Part shown: positions 34,049 to 43,130 of the stretch, in pieces | Position numbering within the stretch: position 1 is the stretch's first letter | Layout of the letters: each line of letters begins with the position of its first letter | From: Actinomycetota bacterium | GTDB taxonomy: Bacteria > Actinomycetota > UBA4738 > HRBIN12 | Assembly: GCA_035640355.1 (NCBI GenBank) | Contig: DASQWI010000017.1 | Location: 62,001 to 126,000 of the forward strand | Length of the DNA stretch: 64,000 bases | Reading direction: 5' to 3' | Program-made: the position numbers and the translations under genes | The notes under the pieces: generated by a model | The model's input: only the letters and a program-made list of their open reading frames with translations | The model's database searches: none | Told to the model about the DNA's origin: nothing

Positions 34049-34891
34049 GTGGAACTCCCCGAGGTCGAGGTCATGCGGCGCGACTTGGAAAAGGACGTCG
34101 TCGGACGCAAGGTGGCAACGGCCGACGTCCGGGCGTCGAGGAATGCGATGCGCGTGATCCGACGTCACGGAAAGCGCAAGGAGTTCACCGACCGGGTCGT
34201 GGGCCGGAAGTTCACCAAGGCCGAGCGCCGCGGTAAGTACGTCCTGCTTCACATGGATGACGGCGACGTCCTCGTCGTGCACTTCGGGATGTCCGGACAG
34301 TTCGTGCGCGGCACCAAGCGCGTGCCCCTCCCCCAGCACACACACGTCGTGATCACGTTCGTCCAAGGCGGCGACCTACGCTTCGTCGACCCGCGCACGT
34401 TCGGCGAGATGTTCGTGACGGGCGCGGACGAGCTGGGCAAGGTGAGGGAGCTACAGCACATTGCGATCGACCCGCTCGATCACGTCTTCACGTGGAACGC
34501 GTTCGGCGGCGCGCTCACGCAGCGCGCGACGAAGATGAAACAGCTGCTCATGGACCAGAAGTTCGTGAGCGGCCTGGGGAATATCTACTCGGACGAAGTG
34601 CTGTTCGGCGCAGGTCTGCGATACGACCGGCTCTCCGATTCGCTGTCCTCGCAGGAGGTCCGGCGCCTGTACCGAGCGATGCAGGAGGTGCTGCAGGAGG
34701 CGATCCGATTCCGCGGCACGACGCTCGACGACGAGGCGTACATGGATCTGTTCGGCAAGCCGGGGGAGTTCCAGAACGAGTTGAAGGTGTACGGACGGGC
34801 CGGGCTCCCGTGCCGCCGGTGTCGAACGCCGATCCAGGCCGTCAAGATCTCGGGGCGGAACGCGTACTTCTGCCCCCAGTGCCAGAGCTGA
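34049..34891 (+). CDS. mutM: Formamidopyrimidine-DNA glycosylase-like protein lacking the N-terminal proline
   Basis: A 280-residue Fpg/Nei-family protein. The body is canonical: RRGKYVLLH (beta-hairpin lysine), QKFVSGLGNIYSDE (helix-two-turn-helix), KVYGRAGLPCRRC and a final CPQC zinc finger. Most Fpg proteins start MPELPEVE, where Pro becomes the N-terminal nucleophile. Here the chain starts (M)ELPEVE, with the rnc stop directly before the GTG, so no upstream proline can be added. Either activity differs or this is a binding or alternative-chemistry variant. Confidence 0.85.
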   Translation: MELPEVEVMRRDLEKDVVGRKVATADVRASRNAMRVIRRHGKRKEFTDRVVGRKFTKAERRGKYVLLHMDDGDVLVVHFGMSGQFVRGTKRVPLPQHTHVVITFVQGGDLRFVDPRTFGEMFVTGADELGKVRELQHIAIDPLDHVFTWNAFGGALTQRATKMKQLLMDQKFVSGLGNIYSDEVLFGAGLRYDRLSDSLSSQEVRRLYRAMQEVLQEAIRFRGTTLDDEAYMDLFGKPGEFQNELKVYGRAGLPCRRCRTPIQAVKISGRNAYFCPQCQS

Positions 34892-34892
34892 C

Positions 34893-35483
34893 CTAGTCCA
34901 GCTCCGCTCCGGCTGCGCGCATCCGCTCGAGGGCGCGTTCGCCGTCGCCGTCCCGCAAGTCCACCGCGCGGACCCCGTCGACGAGCACCGTCATATCGTG
35001 TCCGAATCGGATCGCATCGAGCGTCGTCTCGACCACGCAGTAGTCCGTGGCCAGGCCGGCGATCGCGAGCGAGTCGGCGCTTCGTTGGCGAAGGATGAAC
35101 TCGAGCTCGGTCGCGCGGACGTCGCCGGTCTCGGGATGGCGCACGCTGAACCCGGAGTAACCGTCACTGCCGTCCTCACCCTTGCGAACGATCGTCGCGC
35201 TCTCGGCGACGCGGAGTCCCGGGTGGAACTGCGCTCCCCACGTATCTCGAACGCAGTGGACGGGCCAGATGCCGCCGTCTTTCCGGAAGTGCGGAGTGAC
35301 CGGGGGATGCCAGTCCTGCGTGTACACGACCGACGCGCCGCCATCGAAGGCGCGCTCGATCTCACGGTTCACGAACGGAACGACCTCCTCGCCGCGTCGC
35401 ACGTACAGGCTGCCCCTCGGGTCGGCGAAATCGTTCTGCACGTCGACGACGATCAGGGCCGTCCGAGGGTCGTACTGGATCAC
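34893..35483 (-). CDS. Nicotinamidase/isochorismatase-family hydrolase
   Basis: A 196-residue cysteine hydrolase. The catalytic Asp is in VVDVQNDFADP, the lysine in the central region, and the Cys in ATDYCVVETTLDA. TQDWHPP matches the metal-binding DWHP(x)H region of nicotinamidases, so conversion of nicotinamide to nicotinate is likely. GTG 35483 is the only start before the conserved core. It is divergent from acyP by nine bases, sharing a control region. Confidence 0.85.
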   Translation of the reverse strand: MIQYDPRTALIVVDVQNDFADPRGSLYVRRGEEVVPFVNREIERAFDGGASVVYTQDWHPPVTPHFRKDGGIWPVHCVRDTWGAQFHPGLRVAESATIVRKGEDGSDGYSGFSVRHPETGDVRATELEFILRQRSADSLAIAGLATDYCVVETTLDAIRFGHDMTVLVDGVRAVDLRDGDGERALERMRAAGAELD

Positions 35484-35492
35484 GAACCTAGT

Positions 35493-35771
35493 ATGCCGAC
35501 GGTGAAACGAACCCGTGTGGTCGTGTCGGGTCGCGTTCAGGGCGTCTTCTTTCGAGCTACGTGCGCGCGTCTCGCTCGCGAGGCCGGCGTCGGCGGCTAC
35601 GTGCGGAACCGTTCGGACGGTGGCGTCGAGGCCGCGTTCGAAGGAACGAACGACGCCGTAGACCGGATGGTCGATTGGTGCCGCAGCGGACCGGAGCTCG
35701 CTCGTATCGACGAGGTCGAGGCGGTCGCCGAGGACCCCGTCGGGGACATCTCGTTCCGCGTGGTGCACTGA
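35493..35771 (+). CDS. acyP: Acylphosphatase
   Basis: A 92-residue enzyme hydrolysing carboxyl-phosphate mixed anhydrides. VSGRVQGVFFRATCARLA carries the catalytic arginine, and GGYVRNRSDGGVEAAFEG the catalytic asparagine. Usual length. Lies just upstream of smc, as in other actinobacteria. Confidence 0.95.
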   Translation: MPTVKRTRVVVSGRVQGVFFRATCARLAREAGVGGYVRNRSDGGVEAAFEGTNDAVDRMVDWCRSGPELARIDEVEAVAEDPVGDISFRVVH

Positions 35772-35842
35772 TCCTGTCGGCCCGAAGTTCGGGCTCGGAA
35801 ATGCGAGGCCGGGCGCAAAGCCGCTGCTAGCATCGCCTTTCG

Positions 35843-38800
35843 ATGTTCCTCCGATCCCTGCAGGTCCGAGGCTTCAAGTCGTTCGCCGACAAGACCACGC
35901 TGGAACTGGCGCCGGGCGTCTCGGTGATCATCGGCCCCAACGGGTCGGGTAAGTCCAACCTCGTCGACGCGATCAGCTGGGTGCTTGGGGAGCAGGGGCC
36001 TCGAGCGCTTCGCGGCGGGCAGATGGCCGACGTGATCTTCGCCGGAAGTCCACAGCGTCCTGCGCTGGGTATGGCCGAGGTGAAGCTGGTGATCGACAAC
36101 TCCGCCGGGCTGATCCCTGTACCGATGACCGAGATCGAGATCGCTCGCACGATCTTCCGCTCGGGCGACAGCGAGTACCGCATCGGCGGTCAGGTCGTCA
36201 GGTTGCTCGACGTGCAGGAGCTGCTCTCCGAGAGCGGCATCGGTCGCGGTCTGCACACCGTCGTCGGGCAAGGTCAGCTGGAGGACGTGCTGTCGGCACG
36301 CCCCGAGGACCGACGCCGCTACGTCGAGGAAGCAGCCGGTGTGGCGAAGCATCGCAAACGCAAGGAGCGTGCCGAGCGCAAGCTCAGCGGACTCGATCAA
36401 GACCTACTGCGGCTGAAAGACGTCCAGGCCGAGCTGCGGCGGCAACTGAAGCCGCTCAAGCAACAAGCCGAGGTGGCGCGGCGCCATGAGGAGCTCACCG
36501 CGGAGGCCGACGCGCTCGCGGTGCAGCTCGCCGCCGCGCGTCTGCGGGAGCTGTTGAACGAGCGCGAGAGCCGGAGCGGCGGATGGCAGGAGGGGCTGGC
36601 ACGACGTACGGCGGCGCGCGAGCGGCTCGACTCGCTGGATGCGCGGGTCGCCGCAGCGGCGGACGACCGTGCACGCGCGGTGTGGGCGCTCCAGGAATCC
36701 GAGGGACGCCTTCGCGACGCGCAGGCGGCGAAGTCCGCAGCCGAGCTCGAGCTGAGGCGCGCGGTGGAGCTCGAGTCAGAGGCACGTGAGACACTTGCGG
36801 CGCAAGGTTCTCGGGGAGCACGACTCTCTTCACTCGAGACCGAGGTGCTCGGGCTTCAACGCCGAGCGGCTGACCTGGCCGATGAGATGGCCACGCGCGA
36901 ACGCGAGCTGGACGAGGCCGAACGCGCGTTCCTCTCCGCGGCCGAGATGAGATTGCATGTCGAAGAGGAGCGGCGCCGCGCCCTCGAGGAGGCGGCGGCG
37001 CATCGCGCCGAGATGCAGACGCTCAGGCGCTCGCTCGCGTCGTACGAGCGTGAACGGGCGCGGCTCGAGGAGGGGATTGCGAACGTTCGGGAACGTCGGA
37101 CGGTCGCCGAACGCGAACGCGAGAGCCTGGGCGACGAGGTCGAGCGCCTCGACGCAGAGACGGCGCCGCTGTCGGAACGGCGCGCCGAGCTCGAACGCGA
37201 ACGCCACTCAGTGGCGGCGGCGGTGGAAACGCTCGAACAGACGCTGCGGCGTCATGAGTATCGGCGCGACGTGCTCGGTGCGCGGCTGGAGGACCTGGAA
37301 CAGACGCCGGGCCGGCGCTTCATCACGGGTCACAAGGAGCGCGCGCTCGGTCTGCTCGGCGAGCTCGTCCGCGCGGAGAAGGGATGGGAACGAGCCCTGC
37401 GCGCCGGGCTCGGGCCACTGTCGGACGCGGTCGTCTACGCCGACGAGGAGCTTGCGATCGGGGACGCGGCGGACGGAGACGGCGCCACGCTCACCATCGC
37501 GGGAGGGGGTCCGACGGCGTCCGTCCTGCCGGGCGAGCGCACCCTGCTGAGCGTCGTCGACGCGGATGCGTCCGCGCGCGGTCTGGTCACGACCGTGCTG
37601 GCGGACATCTACCTTGCCGAGACGCTCGTGGAAGCGACCGAGAAGCATCGGAGGCATCCCAAGGCGTCGTTCGTCACGCCGAAAGGGGTCCTACTCGGAC
37701 CCGCGGTGATCCGGACGGCTGCGGTCGCGGACTCGCGCGGAGCGGAGATCCGGCGGGAGCTGAACGTCGTCGAACACGACCTGGCGCGAGCGACGTCGTC
37801 GGCGAGGCCGCGACGCGAACGGCTCGACGCCATCGCCACCGAGATCGACGAGCTGACCGAGCAGATCGAGCGCTCGGACGCGATGATCACGCGAGCCGCG
37901 GATCGCATCGCTCGGGTCGACGCGGAGATCGCGTCGATCGCCAAGGAGGACGAGCTCCTCTCGCAACGGCTCGCCGGCCTGGACGACGCGGCAGCGGCGT
38001 GGCGCGACGCGCTCGCCGCGGCGGAGCCGATGACGCACGAGGTTCCGGACCTGCCGCAGGCCCCCGAGCCGCCGGTGCAAGCGCGAGTCGCCGTTGAGAC
38101 GCTTCGACGAGATCGCGCCGGGGTCGAGGAGCGGCTGGCGGCGGCGCGCGGCGAGCGCGACGCGCTCGCCGGGCAGGACGAGGACACCTTCCGGACGACG
38201 CTCCAAACCGCTCGGAACGAGCGCGCCGATGCCGAGGGGCGACTCTCGAGCGCCGAGACCGCGCTCGAGGCCGCGGCCTCTGCCCGCATCGCCGCCGCAG
38301 AAGCGGACCGCGCAGCCACGGAGGAGGAGGCCGAGTCGAATCGCCTGTGGCGCGACGCGTCGACGGAGCTCGATCGTCTTCGCGAGGACTATCAGGACGA
38401 AGATCGGCTCCGCGGTGACCTCGAACGCCGCATCCGGGACGCGGAGCGCCTCTTGCGCGAGGGACACCAGCGCGAGCCGAACGACGCGGTGGCCGAGCTC
38501 ACCGAGGAAGCCACGGTGTCCACGATCGAGCGGCGAGCGGAGCTCGTTCAGCGACGTCTCGGACTGCTCGGCCGCGTCAACCTGCTCGCGGGCGGCGAGT
38601 TCGAGGCGATGCAGGAGCGGTACGACTTCATGCAGCGAGAGCTAGACGACGTTCGCAAGGCGCGGAGAGATCTGCTCGAGGTGATCCAGCGTGTCGAGAT
38701 GGAGATCGCCACGACGTTCGAGGCGGCGTACCGCGACGTGGCGGCGGAGTTCGAACGGCTGATCGCGGAGTTGTTCCCGGGCGGCGAGGGACGACTCATT

Positions 38801-39232
38801 GCGACCGAGCCGGGTGACCTGCTGAACACGGGTATCGAGATCGAGGCTCGCCCCGGCCGCAAGCGCGTCAAGCGCATCAGTCTGCTGTCGGGCGGCGAGC
38901 GCGCGCTGACCGCGCTGGCGTTCCTGTTCGCGATCTTCAAGGCTCGGCCGAGCCCGTTCTACCTGATGGACGAGGTCGAACCCGCGCTCGACGACATCAA
39001 CCTGCACCGATTCATCAAGCTGGTGGAGGGCTTCGCCGCCGAGTCGCAGGTCATCATCGTGACGCACCAGAAACGGACGATGGAGGTCGCCGGGATCATG
39101 TACGGCATCTCGATGTCGAAGGACGGTACGTCGCGCGTCCTCGCGCAGCGGCTGGATCAGCTCACGGACGGGATCGAGACGGCGCCAACACCCCGCGGCG
39201 CCGTCGTACCCGAGTCGAACCCCGTCGGCTAG
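35843..39232 (+). CDS. smc: Chromosome partition protein SMC
   Basis: A 1129-residue structural-maintenance ATPase. The N-terminal Walker A is GPNGSGKSNLVDAI. Two long coiled coils flank a hinge (about 500-630), and the C-terminal LLSGGERALTALAFLFAI signature and YLMDEVEPALDD Walker B complete the ATPase head. With ScpAB it loads at parS and condenses the chromosome. A TAGCAT hexamer lies nine bases before the ATG. Followed by ftsY as in other Gram-positives. Confidence 0.96.
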   Translation: MFLRSLQVRGFKSFADKTTLELAPGVSVIIGPNGSGKSNLVDAISWVLGEQGPRALRGGQMADVIFAGSPQRPALGMAEVKLVIDNSAGLIPVPMTEIEIARTIFRSGDSEYRIGGQVVRLLDVQELLSESGIGRGLHTVVGQGQLEDVLSARPEDRRRYVEEAAGVAKHRKRKERAERKLSGLDQDLLRLKDVQAELRRQLKPLKQQAEVARRHEELTAEADALAVQLAAARLRELLNERESRSGGWQEGLARRTAARERLDSLDARVAAAADDRARAVWALQESEGRLRDAQAAKSAAELELRRAVELESEARETLAAQGSRGARLSSLETEVLGLQRRAADLADEMATRERELDEAERAFLSAAEMRLHVEEERRRALEEAAAHRAEMQTLRRSLASYERERARLEEGIANVRERRTVAERERESLGDEVERLDAETAPLSERRAELERERHSVAAAVETLEQTLRRHEYRRDVLGARLEDLEQTPGRRFITGHKERALGLLGELVRAEKGWERALRAGLGPLSDAVVYADEELAIGDAADGDGATLTIAGGGPTASVLPGERTLLSVVDADASARGLVTTVLADIYLAETLVEATEKHRRHPKASFVTPKGVLLGPAVIRTAAVADSRGAEIRRELNVVEHDLARATSSARPRRERLDAIATEIDELTEQIERSDAMITRAADRIARVDAEIASIAKEDELLSQRLAGLDDAAAAWRDALAAAEPMTHEVPDLPQAPEPPVQARVAVETLRRDRAGVEERLAAARGERDALAGQDEDTFRTTLQTARNERADAEGRLSSAETALEAAASARIAAAEADRAATEEEAESNRLWRDASTELDRLREDYQDEDRLRGDLERRIRDAERLLREGHQREPNDAVAELTEEATVSTIERRAELVQRRLGLLGRVNLLAGGEFEAMQERYDFMQRELDDVRKARRDLLEVIQRVEMEIATTFEAAYRDVAAEFERLIAELFPGGEGRLIATEPGDLLNTGIEIEARPGRKRVKRISLLSGGERALTALAFLFAIFKARPSPFYLMDEVEPALDDINLHRFIKLVEGFAAESQVIIVTHQKRTMEVAGIMYGISMSKDGTSRVLAQRLDQLTDGIETAPTPRGAVVPESNPVG

Positions 39233-39235
39233 CCT
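39230..39235 (+). promoter_or_regulatory. -10-like box of ftsY
   Basis: TAGCCT, overlapping the smc stop codon, ends eight bases before the GTG at 39244. Confidence 0.35.
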
Positions 39236-39243
39236 GCGCGCTC

Positions 39244-40239
39244 GTGGAGCTCTGGTGGATCCCTGTCGTCGTCGTGGCGATCTTCATCGCGGCGATACTC
39301 GTCTTGCGCGTCTCGGGGCGGCGGGGCGCCACGACGGAGAGCGTGGTGCCTCGCACCAGGCCGGCCCCCGTCGAAGTTCCGCCGCCGCGGCGGACCGAAA
39401 CGCTGAGCGCGCGGATCCGGTCGCTGTTCGGCGGGGCCGTCGACGACCCGTGGGCACGGCTCGAAGAGCTCTTGGTGAAGGCCGACGTCGGTCCGTCGAC
39501 GGCCGGCCGCGTCGTCTCGGCCGTTCGCGACCGCTACACGTCCGGATCCGACCCCGTCGAGCTCGTCTCGGACGAGGTGGCCGAGATCCTCGCCGGTGAT
39601 GGTGCCCTCGACCTGCCGGAGGGACGTCTCGCGGTGATCATGGTGGTCGGCGTGAACGGCTCGGGGAAGACCACGACGATCGGCAAGCTCGCCTCCCGAC
39701 TGGCGCGGGCCGGCAGATCCGTAAGCCTCGCCGGAAGCGACACCTTCCGCGCGGCCGCATCCGAGCAGTTGGACGTCTGGGCGCGTCGTGCCGATGCCCA
39801 TCTGGTCACGCAGCAACGCGGCGCGGACCCGGGGTCGGTAGCCTTCGACGCGGTCAAGGCGGCAGAGGCACGGGGCTCGGACGTCCTGATCGTCGACACG
39901 GCGGGGCGCCTTCACACCAAACAGCCGCTGATGGACGAGCTACGGAAGGTACGCCGCGTCCTGGAGAAGGCTGCCGGCCGGCCACCCGACGAGACCCTGC
40001 TCGTACTCGACGCGACGACGGGTCAGAATGGCATCGCCCAAGCGAGGGCGTTCACCGACGCAGTCGAGGTAACGGGCGTGGCGCTGACAAAGCTCGACGG
40101 CACGGCGAAGGGAGGATTCGTCCTGGCCGTTCGCGAACAGCTCGGCCTGCCGGTCAAGCTCATCGGCATGGGCGAGGCGATCGAGGACCTCGAGCCGTTC
40201 GAGCCGCGCACGTTCGCGGATCGGCTGCTGAGCGCATGA
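39244..40239 (+). CDS. ftsY: Signal recognition particle receptor FtsY (membrane-anchored)
   Basis: A 331-residue SRP GTPase. An N-terminal hydrophobic segment (about 4-23) anchors it to the membrane, and a short acidic/Pro linker precedes the NG domain. GVNGSGKTTT (136-145) is the P-loop; DTAGRLHTK and TKLDGTAKGG complete the GTP site. It docks ribosome-SRP complexes to the translocon. Overlaps the following response-regulator gene (ATGA). Confidence 0.95.
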   Translation: MELWWIPVVVVAIFIAAILVLRVSGRRGATTESVVPRTRPAPVEVPPPRRTETLSARIRSLFGGAVDDPWARLEELLVKADVGPSTAGRVVSAVRDRYTSGSDPVELVSDEVAEILAGDGALDLPEGRLAVIMVVGVNGSGKTTTIGKLASRLARAGRSVSLAGSDTFRAAASEQLDVWARRADAHLVTQQRGADPGSVAFDAVKAAEARGSDVLIVDTAGRLHTKQPLMDELRKVRRVLEKAAGRPPDETLLVLDATTGQNGIAQARAFTDAVEVTGVALTKLDGTAKGGFVLAVREQLGLPVKLIGMGEAIEDLEPFEPRTFADRLLSA

Positions 40240-40616
40240 GCACGACGACCAAGGCCGACATCCTGATCGTCGAGGATCACGCGACGATGCGTGAAGCGAT
40301 GCGGCTGATCCTCGAGCACGAGGGGTTCGAGATCCGCGAGGCGCCCGACGGCGCGAGGGCGCTCGAGATGGCCAAGACGCAGCCGCCCGACCTGATGTTC
40401 CTGGACCTGAACATCCCCGGCGCGAGCGGCGCCGACGTGCTGGCCGAGCTCAAGAACGACCCCGCCACGAAAAACGTCCGCGTGATCGTGGTGACCGCAA
40501 CGGGTGAAGAGGGTCGCGCGTTCGTCCTGTCGTTGGGCGCGGACGAGTACTTCACGAAGCCGTTCTCGCCCACGGCGTTGCTGAACACCGTCGAGCGCGT
40601 TCTCGAGACGTCGTAA
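40236..40616 (+). CDS. Stand-alone response regulator receiver
   Basis: A 126-residue single receiver domain. Acidic pocket residues are in ILIVEDH, the phosphoacceptor is Asp57 in MFLDLNIPG, and the conserved lysine lies in YFTKPFSP. No output domain. It overlaps the ftsY stop and precedes ffh by 10 bases, so it is embedded in the SRP operon, where a CheY-like protein is not usual. The partner kinase is unknown. Confidence 0.92.
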   Translation: MSTTTKADILIVEDHATMREAMRLILEHEGFEIREAPDGARALEMAKTQPPDLMFLDLNIPGASGADVLAELKNDPATKNVRVIVVTATGEEGRAFVLSLGADEYFTKPFSPTALLNTVERVLETS

Positions 40617-40619
40617 TCT
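40614..40619 (+). promoter_or_regulatory. -10-like box of ffh
   Basis: TAATCT overlaps the stop codon of the receiver gene and ends seven bases before the ffh ATG (40627), consistent with an extra leaderless start inside the operon. Confidence 0.45.
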
Positions 40620-40626
40620 CGTTCCG

Positions 40627-41967
40627 ATGTTCGACACCTTGACCGGCCGTCTCGACGGCATCTTCAAGAAGCTGCGCACGCGCGGGAAGCTCCACCCGAA
40701 GCAGGTGGATAGCGCTCTGGACGAGATGCGCACCGCGCTGCTCGATGCGGATGTCGCCGTCGAGGTCGCCGACGACCTGCTCCAGCGCGTTCGAACGCGG
40801 GCGCTATCCGAAGAGGTGATGAATAGCCTCACGCCGGCGCAGCAGGTGATCAAGGTGGTCCGCGACGAGCTCCAGGAGACGATGGGCAGAACGCAGGCAA
40901 CGTTTCAGCTGTCGGGCGCGAAGCCCGCGGTGATCATGATGGCGGGAGTCCAGGGCTCGGGGAAGACGACCGCGTGCGCGAAGCTCGGGCGCATGTACAA
41001 GGAAAAGGGCAAACGTCCGCTCCTCGTCGCCGCCGACCTGTGGCGCCCCGCTGCCGTCGACCAACTCGTGACGCTCGGCCGAGAGATCGACGTACCGGTC
41101 GTCTCCGAAGGCAAGGACGCCGTCAAGGTCGCGAAGTCGGGGCTGAAGCACGCGCAGCGCGAGAGCTTCGACGTCGTGATCGTCGACACGGCCGGTCGTC
41201 TCCACGTCGACGTGGACATGATGCGCGAGGCGCGGCGCGTGAAGGACGCCATCAGGCCGCACCACGTCCTGATGGCGTGCGACGCGATGACCGGACAGGA
41301 CGCCGTCGTCCAGGCGCGGGCCTTCATGCGCGAGATCGACACGACCGGATTCGTCCTGACCAAGCTCGACGGCGACGCCCGGGGGGGCGCCGCGCTGTCG
41401 ATCACGGCCGTGACGGGGCGACCGGTGTTCTTCGCCGGAACGGGCGAACGTCCGGCGGACCTCGAGCCGTTCCATCCGGACCGGATGGCCTCGCGGATCA
41501 TGGGCATGGGCGACGTGCTTTCGCTGATCGACAAGGCGCAGGAGAACCTCGACGCCGAGCGTGCGGCGGATGCGGCCAAGAAGATGATGGACGCGTCGTT
41601 CACGCTCGAGGACTTCCTCGAGCAGATGGAACAGGTGCGCAAGCTCGGGCCGCTCCAGGATCTGCTGGCGATGCTCCCCGGCGTTCCGGGCGGCAAGAAC
41701 GCGCTGAAGGACCTCCAGGTCGACGACGGTCACATGGCGCGCGCCGAGGCGATCATCAGGTCCATGACCAGGGAAGAGCGACGCGATCCCGCTATGATCG
41801 GCGGGCCCCGGCGCCTCCGGATCGCTCGAGGGTCGGGGACGACGACCGCTGAGGTGAACGCCCTGCTCAAGGAGTTCGAGCAGGCGCGCAAGATGATGAA
41901 GTCGATGCTGGGCGGCAAGCGGATGCCCCGGATCCCGGGCATGCCGAACCTCCCCGGCCTGGGATAG
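40627..41967 (+). CDS. ffh: Signal recognition particle protein Ffh
   Basis: A 446-residue SRP54 homologue. The N domain is followed by GTPase motifs GVQGSGKTTACAKLG, DTAGRLHVD and TKLDGDARGG. The Met-rich M domain has MTREERRDPAMIGGPRRLRIARGSG, which binds 4.5S RNA, and ends in a Gly/Pro/Met tail. It binds signal peptides at the ribosome exit. The repeat copy at 41973-42024 lies just after its stop. Confidence 0.96.
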   Translation: MFDTLTGRLDGIFKKLRTRGKLHPKQVDSALDEMRTALLDADVAVEVADDLLQRVRTRALSEEVMNSLTPAQQVIKVVRDELQETMGRTQATFQLSGAKPAVIMMAGVQGSGKTTACAKLGRMYKEKGKRPLLVAADLWRPAAVDQLVTLGREIDVPVVSEGKDAVKVAKSGLKHAQRESFDVVIVDTAGRLHVDVDMMREARRVKDAIRPHHVLMACDAMTGQDAVVQARAFMREIDTTGFVLTKLDGDARGGAALSITAVTGRPVFFAGTGERPADLEPFHPDRMASRIMGMGDVLSLIDKAQENLDAERAADAAKKMMDASFTLEDFLEQMEQVRKLGPLQDLLAMLPGVPGGKNALKDLQVDDGHMARAEAIIRSMTREERRDPAMIGGPRRLRIARGSGTTTAEVNALLKEFEQARKMMKSMLGGKRMPRIPGMPNLPGLG

Positions 41968-41972
41968 GAGCG

Positions 41973-42024
41973 GGGGTTCGGGGGTCCAAGGAGCGAGCGC
42001 GGATGCGCGAGCGTGGCCCCCGAG
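41973..42024 (+). repeat. GC-rich palindromic repeat, copy upstream of rpsP
   Basis: It has the same GGGGTTC start, GGGG...CCCC outer arms and AGCGAGCGCG...GCGCGAGCG core as the copy inside recG (26554-26606). It fills nearly all of the ffh-rpsP gap, ending 12 bases before the rpsP ATG and next to its AGGAGGAG ribosome site. It may also act as a hairpin in the transcript. Confidence 0.75.
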
Positions 42025-42036
42025 TCAGGAGGAGAG

Positions 42037-42348
42037 ATGGCGGTACGGATCAGGCTGCGGCGGATGGGGAAGACCAAGCGGCCCTTCTACCGCGTCGTCG
42101 TCGCGGACCAGCGAAGTCCTCGTGACGGCCGGTTCCTCGAGAACATCGGCAGGTATCACCCGCTCGACGATCCCTCGATCATCGAGATCGACGAGGAACG
42201 GGCCCTGCACTGGCTCCGCGTCGGGGCACAGCCCTCGAACACCGTCAAGGTGCTCATGACCAAGACGGGCATCTGGGAGAAGTTCGCCGGGTCAAAGGGC
42301 GAGGGCACCACCGAGAAGGGGACGAAGGCGGCCGCGAAGGCGAGCTGA
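42037..42348 (+). CDS. rpsP: Ribosomal protein bS16
   Basis: A 103-residue small-subunit protein: [23 protein letters not shown] is the family signature. A Lys/Gly/Ala tail of about 20 residues follows the core. ATG 42037 follows AGGAGGAG. First gene of the rpsP-KH-rimM-trmD-rplS operon. Confidence 0.96.
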   Translation: MAVRIRLRRMGKTKRPFYRVVVADQRSPRDGRFLENIGRYHPLDDPSIIEIDEERALHWLRVGAQPSNTVKVLMTKTGIWEKFAGSKGEGTTEKGTKAAAKAS

Positions 42349-42352
42349 CCCC

Positions 42353-42610
42353 GTGGCAGAAGCCCCTTCGGACGGTCTCAGGGATCTTCTCGAGTACCTC
42401 GCGCGCGAGATCGTCGATGAGCCGGACTCGGTCGAAGTGACGGAGGCCGCCGACGATCGTGGTGTTCTCCTCACGCTCCGCGTGGCCCAGGACGACATGG
42501 GGAAGGTCATCGGCCGGGGCGGCCGAACCGCCCGTGCGCTGCGAACGGTGGTGAAGGCCGCGGGTCTTCGGGCCGGCGTTCGGCACACGCACGTCGAGAT
42601 CGCGGACTAG
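42353..42610 (+). CDS. khpA: KH-domain RNA-binding protein KhpA
   Basis: An 85-residue single KH domain with VIGRGGRTARALRTVV as the GxxG loop. It binds RNA and in Gram-positives works with KhpB (Jag) in small-RNA and cell-elongation control. Found between rpsP and rimM in most actinobacteria and firmicutes. GTG start. Confidence 0.92.
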   Translation: MAEAPSDGLRDLLEYLAREIVDEPDSVEVTEAADDRGVLLTLRVAQDDMGKVIGRGGRTARALRTVVKAAGLRAGVRHTHVEIAD

Positions 42611-42616
42611 GCACTC

Positions 42617-43123
42617 GTGGACGAGCCGACCGTCGCGGTCGGCCGGGTCGCTCGCGCCCACGGGGTCCAGGGCGAGCTAACGGTTCTCGTGCTGTCGGAG
42701 GTCGAAGATCGTTTCGCCCCCGGCGCGACGCTGTGGCTGGAAGATGGGCGGACCCTGACCGTCGAGTCGTCGAGGCCGCATCGCGGCCGGCTGCTCGTTC
42801 GGTTCCGCGAGGTTCGAGACCGAGAGCAGGCGGAGAGACTCCAGCGGGCGCTCCTCGTCGTTCCCGAATCGTCGTCTCCCTTTCTTCCCGAAGGATCGTG
42901 GTGGGATCACCAGATCGAGGGGTGCGCCGTCGAGACGGACCGAGGTCGCGCGCTCGGCATGGTTCGCGAGGTGATCCACACCGCCGCGAACGACGTCTGG
43001 TCGGTGGTCGACGGCGAAGGTCGTGAAACGCTTGTGCCCGTGTTGAACGACGTGCTCCTCTCCGTCGACGTTGGCGCCAAGCGCATCGTCGTCCGCGAGA
43101 TCGCCGGACTCACCGTGGAATGA
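42617..43123 (+). CDS. rimM: Ribosome maturation factor RimM
   Basis: A 168-residue two-domain protein: VGRVARAHGVQGELTV (RimM N-terminal barrel) and a PRC-barrel with WWDHQIEGCAVET and LVPVLNDVLLSVDV. It helps fold the 30S head around bS16/uS19. GTG start six bases after khpA. Confidence 0.94.
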   Translation: MDEPTVAVGRVARAHGVQGELTVLVLSEVEDRFAPGATLWLEDGRTLTVESSRPHRGRLLVRFREVRDREQAERLQRALLVVPESSSPFLPEGSWWDHQIEGCAVETDRGRALGMVREVIHTAANDVWSVVDGEGRETLVPVLNDVLLSVDVGAKRIVVREIAGLTVE

Positions 43124-43130
43124 TGCGTTC

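Noticed and set aside
35780-35794. GCCCGAA-G-TTCGGGC palindrome after acyP as a terminator
   Set aside because: The one-base loop and lack of a T-run make an intrinsic terminator unlikely. It may be chance.
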